Source of the DNA: Rhodococcus wratislaviensis | GTDB taxonomy: Bacteria; Actinomycetota; Actinomycetes; Mycobacteriales; Mycobacteriaceae | Assembly: GCF_900455735.1 (NCBI RefSeq) | Contig: NZ_UAUI01000015.1 | Coordinates: forward strand, 37,102 to 101,101 | DNA length: 64,000 bases | Direction of reading: 5' to 3' | Shown: in pieces, positions 1 to 8,897 of the stretch | Position numbering within the stretch: the stretch's first letter is position 1 | Layout of the letters: each line of letters opens with the position of its first letter | Position numbers and translations under genes: made by a program | The notes under the pieces: generated by a model | Told to the model about the DNA's origin: nothing | Databases searched by the model: none | Seen by the model: only the letters and a program-made list of their open reading frames with translations

Positions 1-1543
1 AGCGGGAAAGAGCACATTGCTGGAGATCCTCGCAGGACTGCAACCACCGTCGGCCGGGGTGGTCCGGCACGACGGCGTCGTTCGCGGTGCCCGAGTCAGC
101 GCCGATTCCCGGATCGGCTACGTGCCCCAGGACGACATCATCCACCTCGAGATGCCCCTGCGCCGCACACTGCGCTACGCGGCGCGACTACGGCTGCCCG
201 CGGGCACATCGGCAGCCGAAGCGAACCGGATAGTCGAGGAGACCATGCAGGACCTCGACCTGGCTGATCGGGCGGAGGTGCCGGTCCGTGCGCTGTCCGG
301 CGGCCAGCGCAAGCGGGCCAGTATCGCCGTGGAGCTGCTGACCCGGCCACACCTGTTCTTCCTCGACGAACCGACCTCCGGGCTCGACCCCTCGACCGCA
401 GCCGACGTGATGCGCCTGCTGCGCCGACTCAGCCGGCGCGGGGTGACAGTCGTCCTCACGACGCATGAACCGGCCGGCATCGACCGATGTGACCGGGCGG
501 TATTCCTGGCCCGCGACGGCCACCTGGCCTTCACCGGCAGCCCTACCGAGGCTCGGCGCTACTTCGATGTGGAGGATCTCGCCGAGGTGTACGACCGGCT
601 GGCTCGTGAGCACACCCCTCAGATCTGGGCCGAGCGATTCGCGGGCATCGGTGGAAAGTCGGAACCCCGGCCCGACCCGGCTCAACCGCCCATCCCGGCC
701 ACCCGTTCCGACGTCGACCGCACAGGCGCGGTGCGGCAATGGTGGCTACTCACGCGACGCAATGTTGACGTCCTTCTTCGCAACCGGCTGACCCTCGCGG
801 TCCTGCTCGGCTCACCGGTGCTGGTCACGGCGATGATGGCGACGCTGTTCCAGCGCGGCGCGTTCGATCCGCGTAGCGCAGCCGACCTCGGCCCGGCCCA
901 GATCGTGTTCTGGATCGCATTCGCAGGCTTCTTCTTCGGCCTTACGTACGGCCTCCTCCAGATCGTCGGGGAGATGGCCGTCTTCCGGCAGGAGCGCCTG
1001 GCCGGGCTGAGCGTCGGCGCCTACGTGGCATCCAAGGTGACAGCCCTGCTTCCGGTGCTGGCTGGAGTGAGCGCGCTGCTGCTCGGTGTGCTGCGGGCGC
1101 TCGGTCGGCTCCCCGCCGTCGGATGGGACGTGTCCGCCTTCCTGTTCGTGACGATCGTCATCGAGGCGATCTCGGCACTGGCCCTTGGCTTGCTCGCCTC
1201 GGCCGCGGTCTCCAACGCCGCGCAGGCCGCCCTCGCCCTGCCGATGCTCTGCTTCCCTCAGGTTCTGTTCGGTGGAGCCATCGTCCCGGTTGACGAGATG
1301 GCCCTCCCGGGACGCCTGATGAGCCTCGGCCTGTCCAACCGCCACGCATTCGAAGCCTTGGGTCGCGACCTGGATCTCGACCGGTACAGCACCACCCTCC
1401 CGGCCATGGCCGCCTACGGCGACACCTTCCGCGGAGGCACCGGCGCCAGTCTCATCGCGCTCGCCTCATTTGCGGTCGCTCTCATGCTGGCCACCGTGTG
1501 GGTACTGGACCGGCGGTCGCGGCCCGGCGCATCCCGTCGATGA
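1..1543 (+). CDS. ABC transporter ATP-binding/permease (ABCG-like half transporter), 5' partial
   Basis: This is a fused ATPase and ABC-2-type membrane domain that probably exports an unknown lipid-linked or hydrophobic substrate. The window opens inside the Walker A motif (AGKSTL is readable from base 2), so the N-terminus is missing. Further on come the signature LSGGQRKRAS, the Walker B LFFLDEPTSGLD and the H-loop TTHEP. The second half holds about six hydrophobic segments, from roughly residue 255 onward. IGYVPQDD followed by a membrane half resembles the mycobacterial Rv1747 type, in which FHA domains precede the ATPase, so an FHA domain may lie upstream of the window. The gene converges on the HD/LuxR regulator with a 38-base gap. 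The substrate cannot be inferred. Confidence 0.9.
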   Translation, partial: AGKSTLLEILAGLQPPSAGVVRHDGVVRGARVSADSRIGYVPQDDIIHLEMPLRRTLRYAARLRLPAGTSAAEANRIVEETMQDLDLADRAEVPVRALSGGQRKRASIAVELLTRPHLFFLDEPTSGLDPSTAADVMRLLRRLSRRGVTVVLTTHEPAGIDRCDRAVFLARDGHLAFTGSPTEARRYFDVEDLAEVYDRLAREHTPQIWAERFAGIGGKSEPRPDPAQPPIPATRSDVDRTGAVRQWWLLTRRNVDVLLRNRLTLAVLLGSPVLVTAMMATLFQRGAFDPRSAADLGPAQIVFWIAFAGFFFGLTYGLLQIVGEMAVFRQERLAGLSVGAYVASKVTALLPVLAGVSALLLGVLRALGRLPAVGWDVSAFLFVTIVIEAISALALGLLASAAVSNAAQAALALPMLCFPQVLFGGAIVPVDEMALPGRLMSLGLSNRHAFEALGRDLDLDRYSTTLPAMAAYGDTFRGGTGASLIALASFAVALMLATVWVLDRRSRPGASRR

Positions 1544-1581
1544 CGGCCCCGCACAGCCGGTCCCGCCACACGGCGGATGCC

Positions 1582-3174
1582 TCACTTCCCCACAACCGCA
1601 CTGACGGGGAAGCCCACCAGGCCCCGATCGATCGCGGCGAGACTGGCCTGCGTGCGGTTGTTCACCCCGAGCTTGGCGTAGACACGTTCGACGTGGTTGC
1701 GTGCCGTCTTCTCGGCGATGAACAGTTCGGCGGCGATCTCTCGGTTCGACCGGCCCTGCGCGACGAGTCGCAGGATCTCGACCTCGCGGTCGGTCAACCC
1801 GGCCGGCCAGGGCGTCCGCCGCGACACCCGCTGCCCGGCCGCCGCCAGCACGGCCGCCACCGACTCGGCGTCGAGGCGTCCGGCACGCGCCTCCACTTGC
1901 AACCGATCGGCAGCGCCGCGACGATCGAGCGCCGGCCGTTGCGGACGCGGCTCGAGCAGTCGCTGATACGCCTCCGCCGTGGCCAGCAGCCGGTCCTTCG
2001 CGGTCAACTCCGCGCCCGTGATGCCCCGGGGAAAGCCGGACCCGTCGATACGTTCCCGGTGCTTCATCGCCACGGATACCACCGACTCCAAGCCGTTGAC
2101 TCGGTTCAGTATCCGGCCGGTCAGATCCGGATACATCCGTACCCGTTCCCATTCGGCCGTCGTGAGCGGCCCCTTCTTTTCCCAGATCTGGTTGGACACC
2201 CCCATTTTGCCGAGGCTGTGCACGAGGCCGGCACGGTAGAGCTGCGTGATGTCCGACGGCGACATGCCCAGGTGTCGGGCCGCCCCGCCTACCAGATTCG
2301 CGACGCCACGCGAATGCCCCAGGGTGAACGGAGATTTGAGATCGACGAAATCGGCCATGGCCCCGAGTAACTCGTCGCTTTCGTCCGCCATGAGGGTTCG
2401 GTCACGATCCGGCGCCTGGGCCAACGCCGCGATCCACACGTCTGTGTCCAGCAGCCCGTCCACGATCGCCGCCGCGTCACGTTCGAACACGTCCGCGACG
2501 GCCGGGCTGAACTGACTGCCGCGCCGGGAACGGAGAACGTCCTTCGCGTGCTCGAGCCCACCCGTCCGCAGGTGCACCTCGACGACGTCAGCCACGTGAG
2601 CGATGTGGATCTCGACCGGGATACCCTCTCCGCGACAGCCGTTGGGCAACCCGCGGCCGTCCCAGCGCTCGAAGGCGTAGGCCAGCGCCTTTCCGACCTG
2701 ACCGTCCAAGCCCATCCGATCGGAAAGAACCCCCGCAGAACTGCAATGCGAATGGATCAGCGTGGCGACCTGGCCGCGAGCCGCGACCAGAAAGACAGCG
2801 GCACGGATGCCGCGTTCCCAGCCCGGCGATCCACGTCCCACATGACTCATCATCAGCCGCAGAAACGGCAGACCGGTCATGTCCACCGCGTAGGTGTCGG
2901 CTCGGAAGGCAATGTCGTCGCCGAAGAGCGCCGAGAGTTCGTGGGAGTCGGCGTGACAGCCGATCCACCCGACCAGATTGGCGTAGTACACGGTCGCTCG
3001 CTGTCGGGGGTCGAGTCCCATCCGCTCGGCGATTCGTGTCGCGATCAGGGACGACCGAAGCATGTGTTCCATCGGTTGACCCAGACCGAGGTCGATCGCC
3101 AGCGATACCGCGGCCAGCAGTTCGGCTCTGCTCAGACCTTTTCCCGAGCCGGGCAGCGTCCCGTGCGGGTGCAT
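1582..3174 (-). CDS. LuxR-type regulator with two degenerate HD-GYP-like domains
   Basis: A protein of about 530 residues. The last 70 residues form a LuxR/NarL helix-turn-helix (LTDREVEILRLVAQGRSNRE, then the recognition helix). Residues about 285-430 align by eye with an HD-GYP phosphodiesterase fold (LGHSRGVAN, GLVHSLGKMGV, HRERIDGSGFP). The first 220 residues contain a second, weaker copy (ERWDGRGLP, HIAHVADVVEV). Key residues are altered: the metal-binding HD pair reads HS, and GYP reads GFP. It may therefore sense a ligand or act as a scaffold rather than hydrolyse cyclic di-GMP. The chosen ATG at 3174 is the first that keeps only domain-like sequence. A GTG a few codons upstream is possible, and an open frame continues to 3447. 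Target genes are unknown. Confidence 0.8.
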   Translation of the reverse strand: MHPHGTLPGSGKGLSRAELLAAVSLAIDLGLGQPMEHMLRSSLIATRIAERMGLDPRQRATVYYANLVGWIGCHADSHELSALFGDDIAFRADTYAVDMTGLPFLRLMMSHVGRGSPGWERGIRAAVFLVAARGQVATLIHSHCSSAGVLSDRMGLDGQVGKALAYAFERWDGRGLPNGCRGEGIPVEIHIAHVADVVEVHLRTGGLEHAKDVLRSRRGSQFSPAVADVFERDAAAIVDGLLDTDVWIAALAQAPDRDRTLMADESDELLGAMADFVDLKSPFTLGHSRGVANLVGGAARHLGMSPSDITQLYRAGLVHSLGKMGVSNQIWEKKGPLTTAEWERVRMYPDLTGRILNRVNGLESVVSVAMKHRERIDGSGFPRGITGAELTAKDRLLATAEAYQRLLEPRPQRPALDRRGAADRLQVEARAGRLDAESVAAVLAAAGQRVSRRTPWPAGLTDREVEILRLVAQGRSNREIAAELFIAEKTARNHVERVYAKLGVNNRTQASLAAIDRGLVGFPVSAVVGK

Positions 3175-3515
3175 CTCCCCATTGTCCACCTGAACACGGA
3201 CGTGTCGGCGCGAAAGACGTGCCACCGCCCCTGAGCCCCGCGCGCACATCGGTGGTTGTGCACACGCAACCCGAAAAGACAGGTACCCACACACGCCGAA
3301 CGGCCGGTGTGAAAGCTCGCAGGTCAACCCACAATTGTGACCACCCGATACGCCGAACCACAGCAAGGAGGCCGCCGGACACAGCTTCCGACCCACAACT
3401 TCACTCGCAGACACGCAGGCAGCACACCCCGCGCAGACAGGCAACATGCGCCCCCTTATGAGGGATCAGTGCTGCACCCCGAGGACGCATCGCCGACCGG
3501 TGCGTGTCGGGGGAT
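3175..3515. other. intergenic region, no supported gene
   Basis: This is the gap between the divergent HD/LuxR gene and the oxidoreductase gene. The open frames crossing it are low-complexity, rich in Arg, Pro and His, and lack ribosome-binding sites, so none is called. It must contain the promoter of the leftward regulator. It may also contain a short rightward transcript that ends at the hairpin at 3516-3552. Confidence 0.5.
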
Positions 3516-3552
3516 GGCCCGCCCGTGCGAAGCACCCTCGCACGGGCGGGCC
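3516..3552. terminator. strong hairpin with 15-bp perfect stem
   Basis: Arms 3516-3530 and 3538-3552 are perfectly complementary (GGCCCGCCCGTGCGA and its complement) around a 7-base loop. The strength is typical of an intrinsic terminator, but there is no U-run. It lies between two divergent genes, where a terminator is not expected unless a small transcript ends here. Confidence 0.7.
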
Positions 3553-3633
3553 ACTCCGCCGGCGTGGCCCGAGTACCACGATGTTGCCCGATTCAGCCAC
3601 TGTCCACCTCCACACTCGGTAGGGTCCGATTCC

Positions 3634-4719
3634 ATGGCTGACCAGCGGAAGATCCGGACCGTGGTGTGGGGCACCGGGAATGTGGGGCGGGCCGCGATCC
3701 GCGCGATCGATGCACACCCCGCCCTAGAGCTGACGGCGGTGGTCGTGGCGAACCCGGAGAAGGTCGGACGCGATGCCGGCGACCTCGCCCGCTCGGGCCA
3801 CGCACTGGGAGTGACAGCAACCGACGACGCCGATGCCGTGCTCGCGACGTCCCCCGACGCCGTCGTCTACGCCGCGTCGGGCGAGATTCGCCCGGACGAT
3901 GCGGCAGCGGACATCATCCGCGCGCTCTCCGCGGGGGCCGTCGTCGTGACTCCGTCGATCTACGCGCTCTACGACCAGCGCAACGCGCCGGCCGAGTTGC
4001 GCGACCCGATCGAGACGGCCGCGAAGTCCGGCGGCGGCGCCCTGTTCGTGTCGGGCGTCGATCCGGGATGGGGGAACGACATCCTGCCGATCCTGATGAC
4101 GGGTCTGGCCGGCACGATCGATCAGATCCGTTGCCAGGAGATCTTCGACTACACCACGTACGACCAGCACGATTCCGTGCGGTACCTCGTCGGCATGGGC
4201 CAGCCGATGGACTACGAACCGCCGATGGTGGCGGCGACGGTGCCGACGATGGTGTGGGGTGGCCAGGTTCGGCTCATCGCCCGCGCCCTCGGGGTGGAGC
4301 TCGACGGGATCCGTGAGACGCTGCTGCGCCGGCCGCTGGACGAGACGATCACCACCGAACTGATGGGCGAGTTCGAGGCCGGTACCCAGGGGGCGCTGCG
4401 TTTCGAAGTCCAGGGCATCGTGGGCGGCGAGCCCCTGATCGTCATCGAGCACGTCACGCGGATCCACCCGTCGTGCGCCCCGGACTGGCCCGTGCCGCCG
4501 GACGGCGGGGACGGCGCGCACAAGGTGATCATCGAAGGCAGGCCGCGCATCGAGGTGAACGTGGAGGCCACCGACGAGGGCGGCAACCGAGCGGCCGGCG
4601 GCAATGCCACCGCGGTGGGGCGCCTGGTCAACGCGATCCCGTGGCTGCGGACGGCCGCGCCGGGGCTCTACGACGCCCTGGACGTCCCGCTCACCCCCGG
4701 TCACGGCAAGCTCGCCTGA
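3634..4719 (+). CDS. NAD(P)H-dependent amine dehydrogenase-like oxidoreductase
   Basis: A 361-residue Rossmann-fold oxidoreductase of the dihydrodipicolinate reductase/diaminopentanoate dehydrogenase-like group. The nucleotide-binding loop is GTGNVG near residue 13, followed by a DAP-dehydrogenase-like pattern (VVVANPEKVGRDAG). The C-terminal half carries a conserved family segment, SGVDPGWGNDILPILMTGL. The family reduces or oxidises imines and amines on small substrates. The actual substrate here is unknown, and many actinobacterial paralogues are uncharacterised. The start was chosen at the ATG directly before the Rossmann strand. The upstream in-frame extension to 3337 crosses the terminator hairpin and looks non-coding. 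The gene stands alone and is followed by the ArsR cassette. Confidence 0.85.
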   Translation: MADQRKIRTVVWGTGNVGRAAIRAIDAHPALELTAVVVANPEKVGRDAGDLARSGHALGVTATDDADAVLATSPDAVVYAASGEIRPDDAAADIIRALSAGAVVVTPSIYALYDQRNAPAELRDPIETAAKSGGGALFVSGVDPGWGNDILPILMTGLAGTIDQIRCQEIFDYTTYDQHDSVRYLVGMGQPMDYEPPMVAATVPTMVWGGQVRLIARALGVELDGIRETLLRRPLDETITTELMGEFEAGTQGALRFEVQGIVGGEPLIVIEHVTRIHPSCAPDWPVPPDGGDGAHKVIIEGRPRIEVNVEATDEGGNRAAGGNATAVGRLVNAIPWLRTAAPGLYDALDVPLTPGHGKLA

Positions 4720-4740
4720 CACCACCCGCCAGGGCCACAC

Positions 4741-4756
4741 TTAGCCCTTGCGCTAA
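4741..4756. promoter_or_regulatory. inverted repeat, probable ArsR operator
   Basis: TTAGC-N6-GCTAA lies 28 bases before the ArsR start and overlaps a possible -35 (TTGCGC, 4748-4753). A -10-like TACTTT at 4773-4778 ends 5 bases before the ATG, which would make the transcript leaderless or nearly so. This is the usual place for an autoregulatory ArsR site. Binding is inferred from position only. Confidence 0.5.
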
Positions 4757-4783
4757 CCATTGTTGCAGTGGATACTTTTCCTT

Positions 4784-5140
4784 ATGGCTCAGTATCCGGA
4801 GCGGCTGAACGGCATCTTCCAAGCGCTCGCCGACCCCACGCGGCGGGCCGTGCTGGGCCGTCTGAGCCGGGGTCCGGCGACGGTCAGCGAACTGGCGAAA
4901 CCGTTCGACATGGCCCTGCCCTCCTTCATGAAGCACATCCACTTCCTCGAGGACAGCGGATGGATCCGGACACACAAGGAGGGCCGCGTACGGACGTGCG
5001 CGATCGAGAAGGCGCCCTTCACGGCCGTCGAGTCGTGGCTCGCGGAGCAACAGGAACTGTGGGAGAGCCGCACCGACAGACTCGAACAATTCGTCACCGA
5101 ACACACGGTCACGACACACGCAAAGGACACACCGCAATGA
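4784..5140 (+). CDS. ArsR-family transcriptional regulator
   Basis: A 118-residue winged helix-turn-helix protein (ALADPTRRAVLGRLSRGPAT, then SELAKPF and a recognition helix). There are no cysteine metal ligands, so it belongs to the non-metal ArsR group commonly paired with SRPBCC proteins. The last base of its stop region overlaps the next gene (ATGA at 5137-5140), so the pair is translationally coupled. The start at 4784 was preferred over an in-frame one 24 bases upstream, because it matches the family N-terminus (MAQYPERLNGIFQALADPTR) and follows the -10 box by 5 bases. It probably represses its own operon through the inverted repeat just upstream. Confidence 0.9.
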   Translation: MAQYPERLNGIFQALADPTRRAVLGRLSRGPATVSELAKPFDMALPSFMKHIHFLEDSGWIRTHKEGRVRTCAIEKAPFTAVESWLAEQQELWESRTDRLEQFVTEHTVTTHAKDTPQ

Positions 5141-5613
5141 CCGACACTGCGAGACCCGATCTCGACCTCACGATTTCGCGCATCATCCGGGCACCCCGTC
5201 CGGTCGTGTGGCGCGCCTGGACCGACCCCGCCAGCTTCGAGCAATGGTGGGTCCCCGCGCCGTCCCGGTGCCGGGTCGTCGACATGGAACTACGCCCGGG
5301 TGGGGCGTTCACCACCCAGATCAGCGAGGGCGGTGGCGAATTCGTGCCACACATCAGTGGCTGCTTCCTCGCCGTCGACGAACTCGAGCGCATCGTGTTC
5401 ACCAACTCGCTGGTCGGTGGCTGGCGACCCGCCGAGCAGCCGTTCATGACCGCGATCATCACGTTGAACGACCATCCGACGGGCACGGAGTACGTCGCCC
5501 ACGTGATGCACAAGAACAACGCCGACCGCAACACCCACGAAGAAATGGGCTTCTATGACGGCTGGGGCACCGTCACGGAGCAGCTCGCCGAACTGGCTGA
5601 GCGACAGGCATAA
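5137..5613 (+). CDS. SRPBCC (AHSA1-like) domain protein
   Basis: A 158-residue helix-grip protein of the START/AHSA1 superfamily, recognised by RAPRPVVWRAWTDPASFEQW near the N-terminus and the C-terminal helix GWGTVTEQLAELAE. These proteins bind a hydrophobic ligand in an internal cavity. In ArsR-linked cassettes the ligand is generally unknown. The start overlaps the ArsR stop by 4 bases. It is followed 15 bases later by a RibD-like reductase behind a GGAGGAG ribosome-binding site, giving a three-gene cassette seen repeatedly in actinobacteria. Confidence 0.88.
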   Translation: MTDTARPDLDLTISRIIRAPRPVVWRAWTDPASFEQWWVPAPSRCRVVDMELRPGGAFTTQISEGGGEFVPHISGCFLAVDELERIVFTNSLVGGWRPAEQPFMTAIITLNDHPTGTEYVAHVMHKNNADRNTHEEMGFYDGWGTVTEQLAELAERQA

Positions 5614-5628
5614 CGGAGGAGACCGGAC

Positions 5629-6252
5629 ATGCGCAAGATCGTCCTGCAGATGATGACGACACTCAACGGCCGCCTCGACGACCCCGCAGCGTGGGTCCAC
5701 GACGTCGTCGACGACCAGTACCGCGAGATCGATCGAATCTATTCGAGCTACGACACGGTGCTGGTCGGGCGCACTACCTACGAGGAGATGGCCGCCTACT
5801 GGCCTCGCGCGCTGTCCGAGCACGCCGGAACCGAAACCAATCAGGTCATGGCCGAACGGATGAACACCTACCGGAAGCTGGTGTTCTCCCGCTCCGGCGA
5901 CGACCCGGTGACCGAATGGACCAACACCGAACAGGTCGTCGTGGCCACCGACGGCGAGCTCGCAGCGTACCTCGAGGATCTGAAGAGACAGCCGGGCAAG
6001 GACATTCACCTGTCCGGCGGATCGTCCCTCGCGCGATCGGTCCTCGCACTGGGGCTGGTGGACGAGTTGTATTTCTTCGTCTATCCGGTCGTGTCACCCG
6101 GTGTTGCCTGGTTCTCGGCGATAACCGACCAGCATGGCCTCCGACTGGTGGGCACCGAGTCGTACGGCAACGGGGTGGTCGAATTGCACTACGTGCCCAG
6201 GGAACGCGCGGACGCACCCAGGCCGGACAGCTTCACCGACATGCTCGCGTAA
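5629..6252 (+). CDS. dihydrofolate reductase family (RibD C-terminal-like) protein
   Basis: A 207-residue single-domain NADPH-dependent reductase fold (MRKIVLQMMTTLNGRLDDP at the start, VLVGRTTYEEMAAYWP, then the HLSGGSSLARSVLALGLVDE segment that binds NADPH in RibD-like enzymes). It is not the essential folate enzyme. The family is broad, and members of ArsR-SRPBCC cassettes have no firm substrate. A strong GGAGGAG site precedes the ATG. The gene ends 6 bases from the convergent carboxyltransferase gene, with no hairpin in between. Confidence 0.88.
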   Translation: MRKIVLQMMTTLNGRLDDPAAWVHDVVDDQYREIDRIYSSYDTVLVGRTTYEEMAAYWPRALSEHAGTETNQVMAERMNTYRKLVFSRSGDDPVTEWTNTEQVVVATDGELAAYLEDLKRQPGKDIHLSGGSSLARSVLALGLVDELYFFVYPVVSPGVAWFSAITDQHGLRLVGTESYGNGVVELHYVPRERADAPRPDSFTDMLA

Positions 6253-6258
6253 CGCGGA

Positions 6259-8244
6259 TCAGCCCACCGTCGCGAACTCCCCTGCCGCAGACCATCGTTG
6301 CCGCTCGGCGGCGAACGCGACAGCCTGTTCGGCTCGGAAGTCACCGATCGATTCGGCATTGGCAGTGAGAAACTGCTGGTGCTCGGCGAGCGAGAACGTG
6401 CCCTCGGTGATCTCGATACCGCCGCCGCGACCGGCCGCGACGTCGGATCGCAGGTCCATCAGCTCGTCCGGTTCGACGGGGTACCAGGAGATCCGGTCGA
6501 AGAAGCGCAGCAGCCAGGGGGTGCCGTCCTCGAACGGTCCCGACTTCTCGGGATGCCGATGGTTCCACACCTGGGTGGTTCGGCCGACGAACTGGTAGCC
6601 GCCCGGACCCTCCATTCCGTAGATGCACAGGTACGCCCCGCCGATCCCGACCGCGTTCTCCGGCGTCCACGTGCGGGCTGGGTTGTATTTCGTGGTCACC
6701 AGCCGTTGCCGCGGGTCGAGTGGTGTCGCGACGGGTGCGCCGAGGTAGACGTCACCGAGGCCGAGCACCATGTACTCCGCTCCGAAGACGGTGTCGAAGA
6801 CGTCGTCGACGCTGCCGAGTCCGTTCATGCGGCGGATGAACTCGATGTTCCACGGGCACCACGGTGCGTCGGAACGGACGCCGTGCATGTAGCGCTGGAT
6901 CGCCTCACGCGTCGAGGGATCGTCCCACGACAGCGGCATCCGCACCGATCGGCTCGGTACCACGAGTTCGTTCGCCGCGGGCAGCGCGTCCTCCGCCTCG
7001 CCGAGCAGCCCCATGAGCTTCGGGATCGGCAGCACGTCGGGGTCGACGCGGACCTGCAGCGATCGGATGCCCGGTGTCAGGTCGAGCAGCCCGGCCGGCT
7101 TCTCGACCTCGAGACGCTGGTGCAGCGCGTGGGCGCGGGCCCGCAGTGCGAGGTCGAGGGTCATGTCGCCGTATTCGACCAGGACGTTGTCGTCACCGGA
7201 GCGCCGGTACGTCACGGCGGTCTCGCCGTCGCGCCGGGCGATCACGCCGTCGTCGCGGTCACCGGTGGTGGAGAAGACGGTCGGATGCGCCGCCCGCCGC
7301 GCGGGACCCAGCGCACGCGTGGACGCGGCCCGGTCGGCCTTGATCGGCACGAAGCGCACCGCATCGCCGGGCGCAAGTTGTCCGAGCTTCCAGCGTTCCG
7401 CCGCGACGACCGTGACGGGGCACACGAACCCGCCGAGGCTCGGTCCGTCCGGGCCCAGGAGGATCGGGGTGTCCCCCGTGAAGTCCAGGGCGCCGACCGA
7501 ATACGCGTTGTCGTGAATGTTGGACGGATGCAGTCCCGCCTCGCCGCCGTCGGTGCGCGCCCAGTCGGGCTTGGGTCCGATCAACCGCACCCCGGTGCGG
7601 TCCGAGTTGAAGTGCACCTCGTAGTCGGTCCGGTACAGCGTGTCGATGTCGGCGCGGGTGAAGAACTCGGGTGCGCCGTGCGGGCCCTCGGTGACCGCGA
7701 TCTCCCAGCGACTGCACAGTGCCGGAACGTGTTCGGCAGGAACGGCGGCCGCGCGGGCGCCGGTGTGCTCGCCGACCGCGAGAACGTCACCCTGGCGCAG
7801 CGTGCGGCCCTGATGTCCGCCGAACTTACCGAGCGTGAACGTCGAGGCGCTGCCGAGGAAGTCGTCGACGTCGAGCCCGCCCTGGACGAGTACGTAGATC
7901 CGGAGGCCGGGTCCGGCCGCCGCGCCGACGTCCAGTACTCCGCCCGCAGGAACCCGTACCGGCCGCCACTGCGCCTGCAGCACTCCGTCGACGGTGACCG
8001 GGGCGGGCGCGCCGGTCACACACACCACCGTGTCCTCGTCGAACTGCAGTGCGGGACCGGACATGGCGCATTCGATTCCGGCGGCGCCCTCGTCGTTGCC
8101 GAGTGCGGTGTTACCGAGCCGGAACGACAGGTCGTCCATGGGCCCCGACGGCGGCACGCCGACGTGCCAGTACCCGGTCCGCCCGGGGTAGTCCTGCACC
8201 GTGGTGAGCATGCCGGGACGGTGCACGGTGATCTTGGCGCTCAT
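6259..8244 (-). CDS. urea/guanidine carboxylase carboxyltransferase (KipA-KipI-like fusion) lacking BC and BCCP domains
   Basis: A 661-residue protein matching only the central carboxyltransferase part of urea amidolyase/guanidine carboxylase. The N-terminal half is KipA/AHS2-like ([28 protein letters not shown]). The C-terminal half is KipI/AHS1-like ([15 protein letters not shown], then [17 protein letters not shown], which is typical of urea carboxylase rather than of 5-oxoprolinase PxpBC). Full-length enzymes begin with an ATP-dependent biotin carboxylase and end with a biotin-carrier domain. Here neither an ATP-grasp region nor an AMKM biotin site is present, and no such gene lies nearby. 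It starts inside the DUF1989 stop (ATGA). It may work with a biotin carboxylase encoded elsewhere, or may have another role. Confidence 0.88.
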   Translation of the reverse strand: MSAKITVHRPGMLTTVQDYPGRTGYWHVGVPPSGPMDDLSFRLGNTALGNDEGAAGIECAMSGPALQFDEDTVVCVTGAPAPVTVDGVLQAQWRPVRVPAGGVLDVGAAAGPGLRIYVLVQGGLDVDDFLGSASTFTLGKFGGHQGRTLRQGDVLAVGEHTGARAAAVPAEHVPALCSRWEIAVTEGPHGAPEFFTRADIDTLYRTDYEVHFNSDRTGVRLIGPKPDWARTDGGEAGLHPSNIHDNAYSVGALDFTGDTPILLGPDGPSLGGFVCPVTVVAAERWKLGQLAPGDAVRFVPIKADRAASTRALGPARRAAHPTVFSTTGDRDDGVIARRDGETAVTYRRSGDDNVLVEYGDMTLDLALRARAHALHQRLEVEKPAGLLDLTPGIRSLQVRVDPDVLPIPKLMGLLGEAEDALPAANELVVPSRSVRMPLSWDDPSTREAIQRYMHGVRSDAPWCPWNIEFIRRMNGLGSVDDVFDTVFGAEYMVLGLGDVYLGAPVATPLDPRQRLVTTKYNPARTWTPENAVGIGGAYLCIYGMEGPGGYQFVGRTTQVWNHRHPEKSGPFEDGTPWLLRFFDRISWYPVEPDELMDLRSDVAAGRGGGIEITEGTFSLAEHQQFLTANAESIGDFRAEQAVAFAAERQRWSAAGEFATVG

Positions 8245-8897
8245 GCCTGCACTCCCGTCGGCCGGGTCACGATCATCCGCACCGGGGTCGGGTCGAAACC
8301 GTTGCAGGGGTTGTTGATCTGCGGGCAATTGGACACCAGTACCAGAACGTCGCGCTCCGCGCGGAGTGCGAGGCGGCGGCCGGGTGCGGACAGGCCGTCG
8401 ACGATTCCGAGCGTGCCGTCGGCGTCGACGGGAACGTTCATGAAGAAGTTGATGTTCGACACCAGGTCGCGCTTGCCGATCCCCCAGCGGGACCCTTCCG
8501 CGAGGAAGTTCTCGACGCAGGCGTGCTGGTGCTTGGTGTGGTGGCCGTACCGCAGAGTGTTCGACTCCTGCGAGCAGGCACCGCCCACTGTGTCGTGGGA
8601 GCCGACCTCGTCCGCGACGAGCGTCATCAGCGCGTCGTGATCGTCGGTGCGGAGGACACTTCCCGTGGTCAGGAACAGATTTCGTTGCGCCGCCACCGTG
8701 GCGGCGGCCGAGTAGCGTGCCCGGTGATCGTCGGCCGCGTAGATCAGGGTGTCCACGGCCTGGTTGCCGCACAGATCGACGACGGTCAGGACGTCACCGG
8801 CCTCGACGACGGCAGACCAGGGGCCGCGGGCGCCGACTTCCTCGTCCAGGATCACCGTTCCCGGTACCAGCGGTGCGGTCTCGATGGTGGTGGTCAT
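8241..8897 (-). CDS. urea carboxylase-associated protein 2 (DUF1989; CgiA/CgiB-like)
   Basis: A 218-residue DUF1989 protein. The family was long called urea carboxylase-associated, and more recently pairs of such proteins were assigned as the two subunits of carboxyguanidine deiminase in guanidine degradation. Visible marks are [41 protein letters not shown], the [13 protein letters not shown] strand and the terminal [19 protein letters not shown]. The several Cys/His residues ([14 protein letters not shown]) make this the likelier metal-bearing, catalytic subunit. It is coupled by ATGA overlaps both to the upstream partner and to the downstream carboxyltransferase. Guanidine is an inference from families; a related amidine or urea-type substrate is possible. 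Confidence 0.88.
   Translation of the reverse strand: MTTTIETAPLVPGTVILDEEVGARGPWSAVVEAGDVLTVVDLCGNQAVDTLIYAADDHRARYSAAATVAAQRNLFLTTGSVLRTDDHDALMTLVADEVGSHDTVGGACSQESNTLRYGHHTKHQHACVENFLAEGSRWGIGKRDLVSNINFFMNVPVDADGTLGIVDGLSAPGRRLALRAERDVLVLVSNCPQINNPCNGFDPTPVRMIVTRPTGVQA

Noticed and set aside
3337..3633. N-terminal extension of the amine-dehydrogenase-like protein
   Set aside because: It would run through the strong hairpin at 3516-3552 and has low-complexity composition. The conserved N-terminus starts at 3634.
6259..6320. Hidden biotin-carrier domain at the end of the carboxyltransferase gene
   Set aside because: The reading frame ends after [11 protein letters not shown] with no AMKM motif, and other frames are occupied by a convergent gene's end or carry none.
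6298..8640. Long rightward open frame (780 codons) opposite the carboxyltransferase gene
   Set aside because: Shadow frame of a high-GC gene: Arg/Gly/Val-rich, no domain, no ribosome-binding site.
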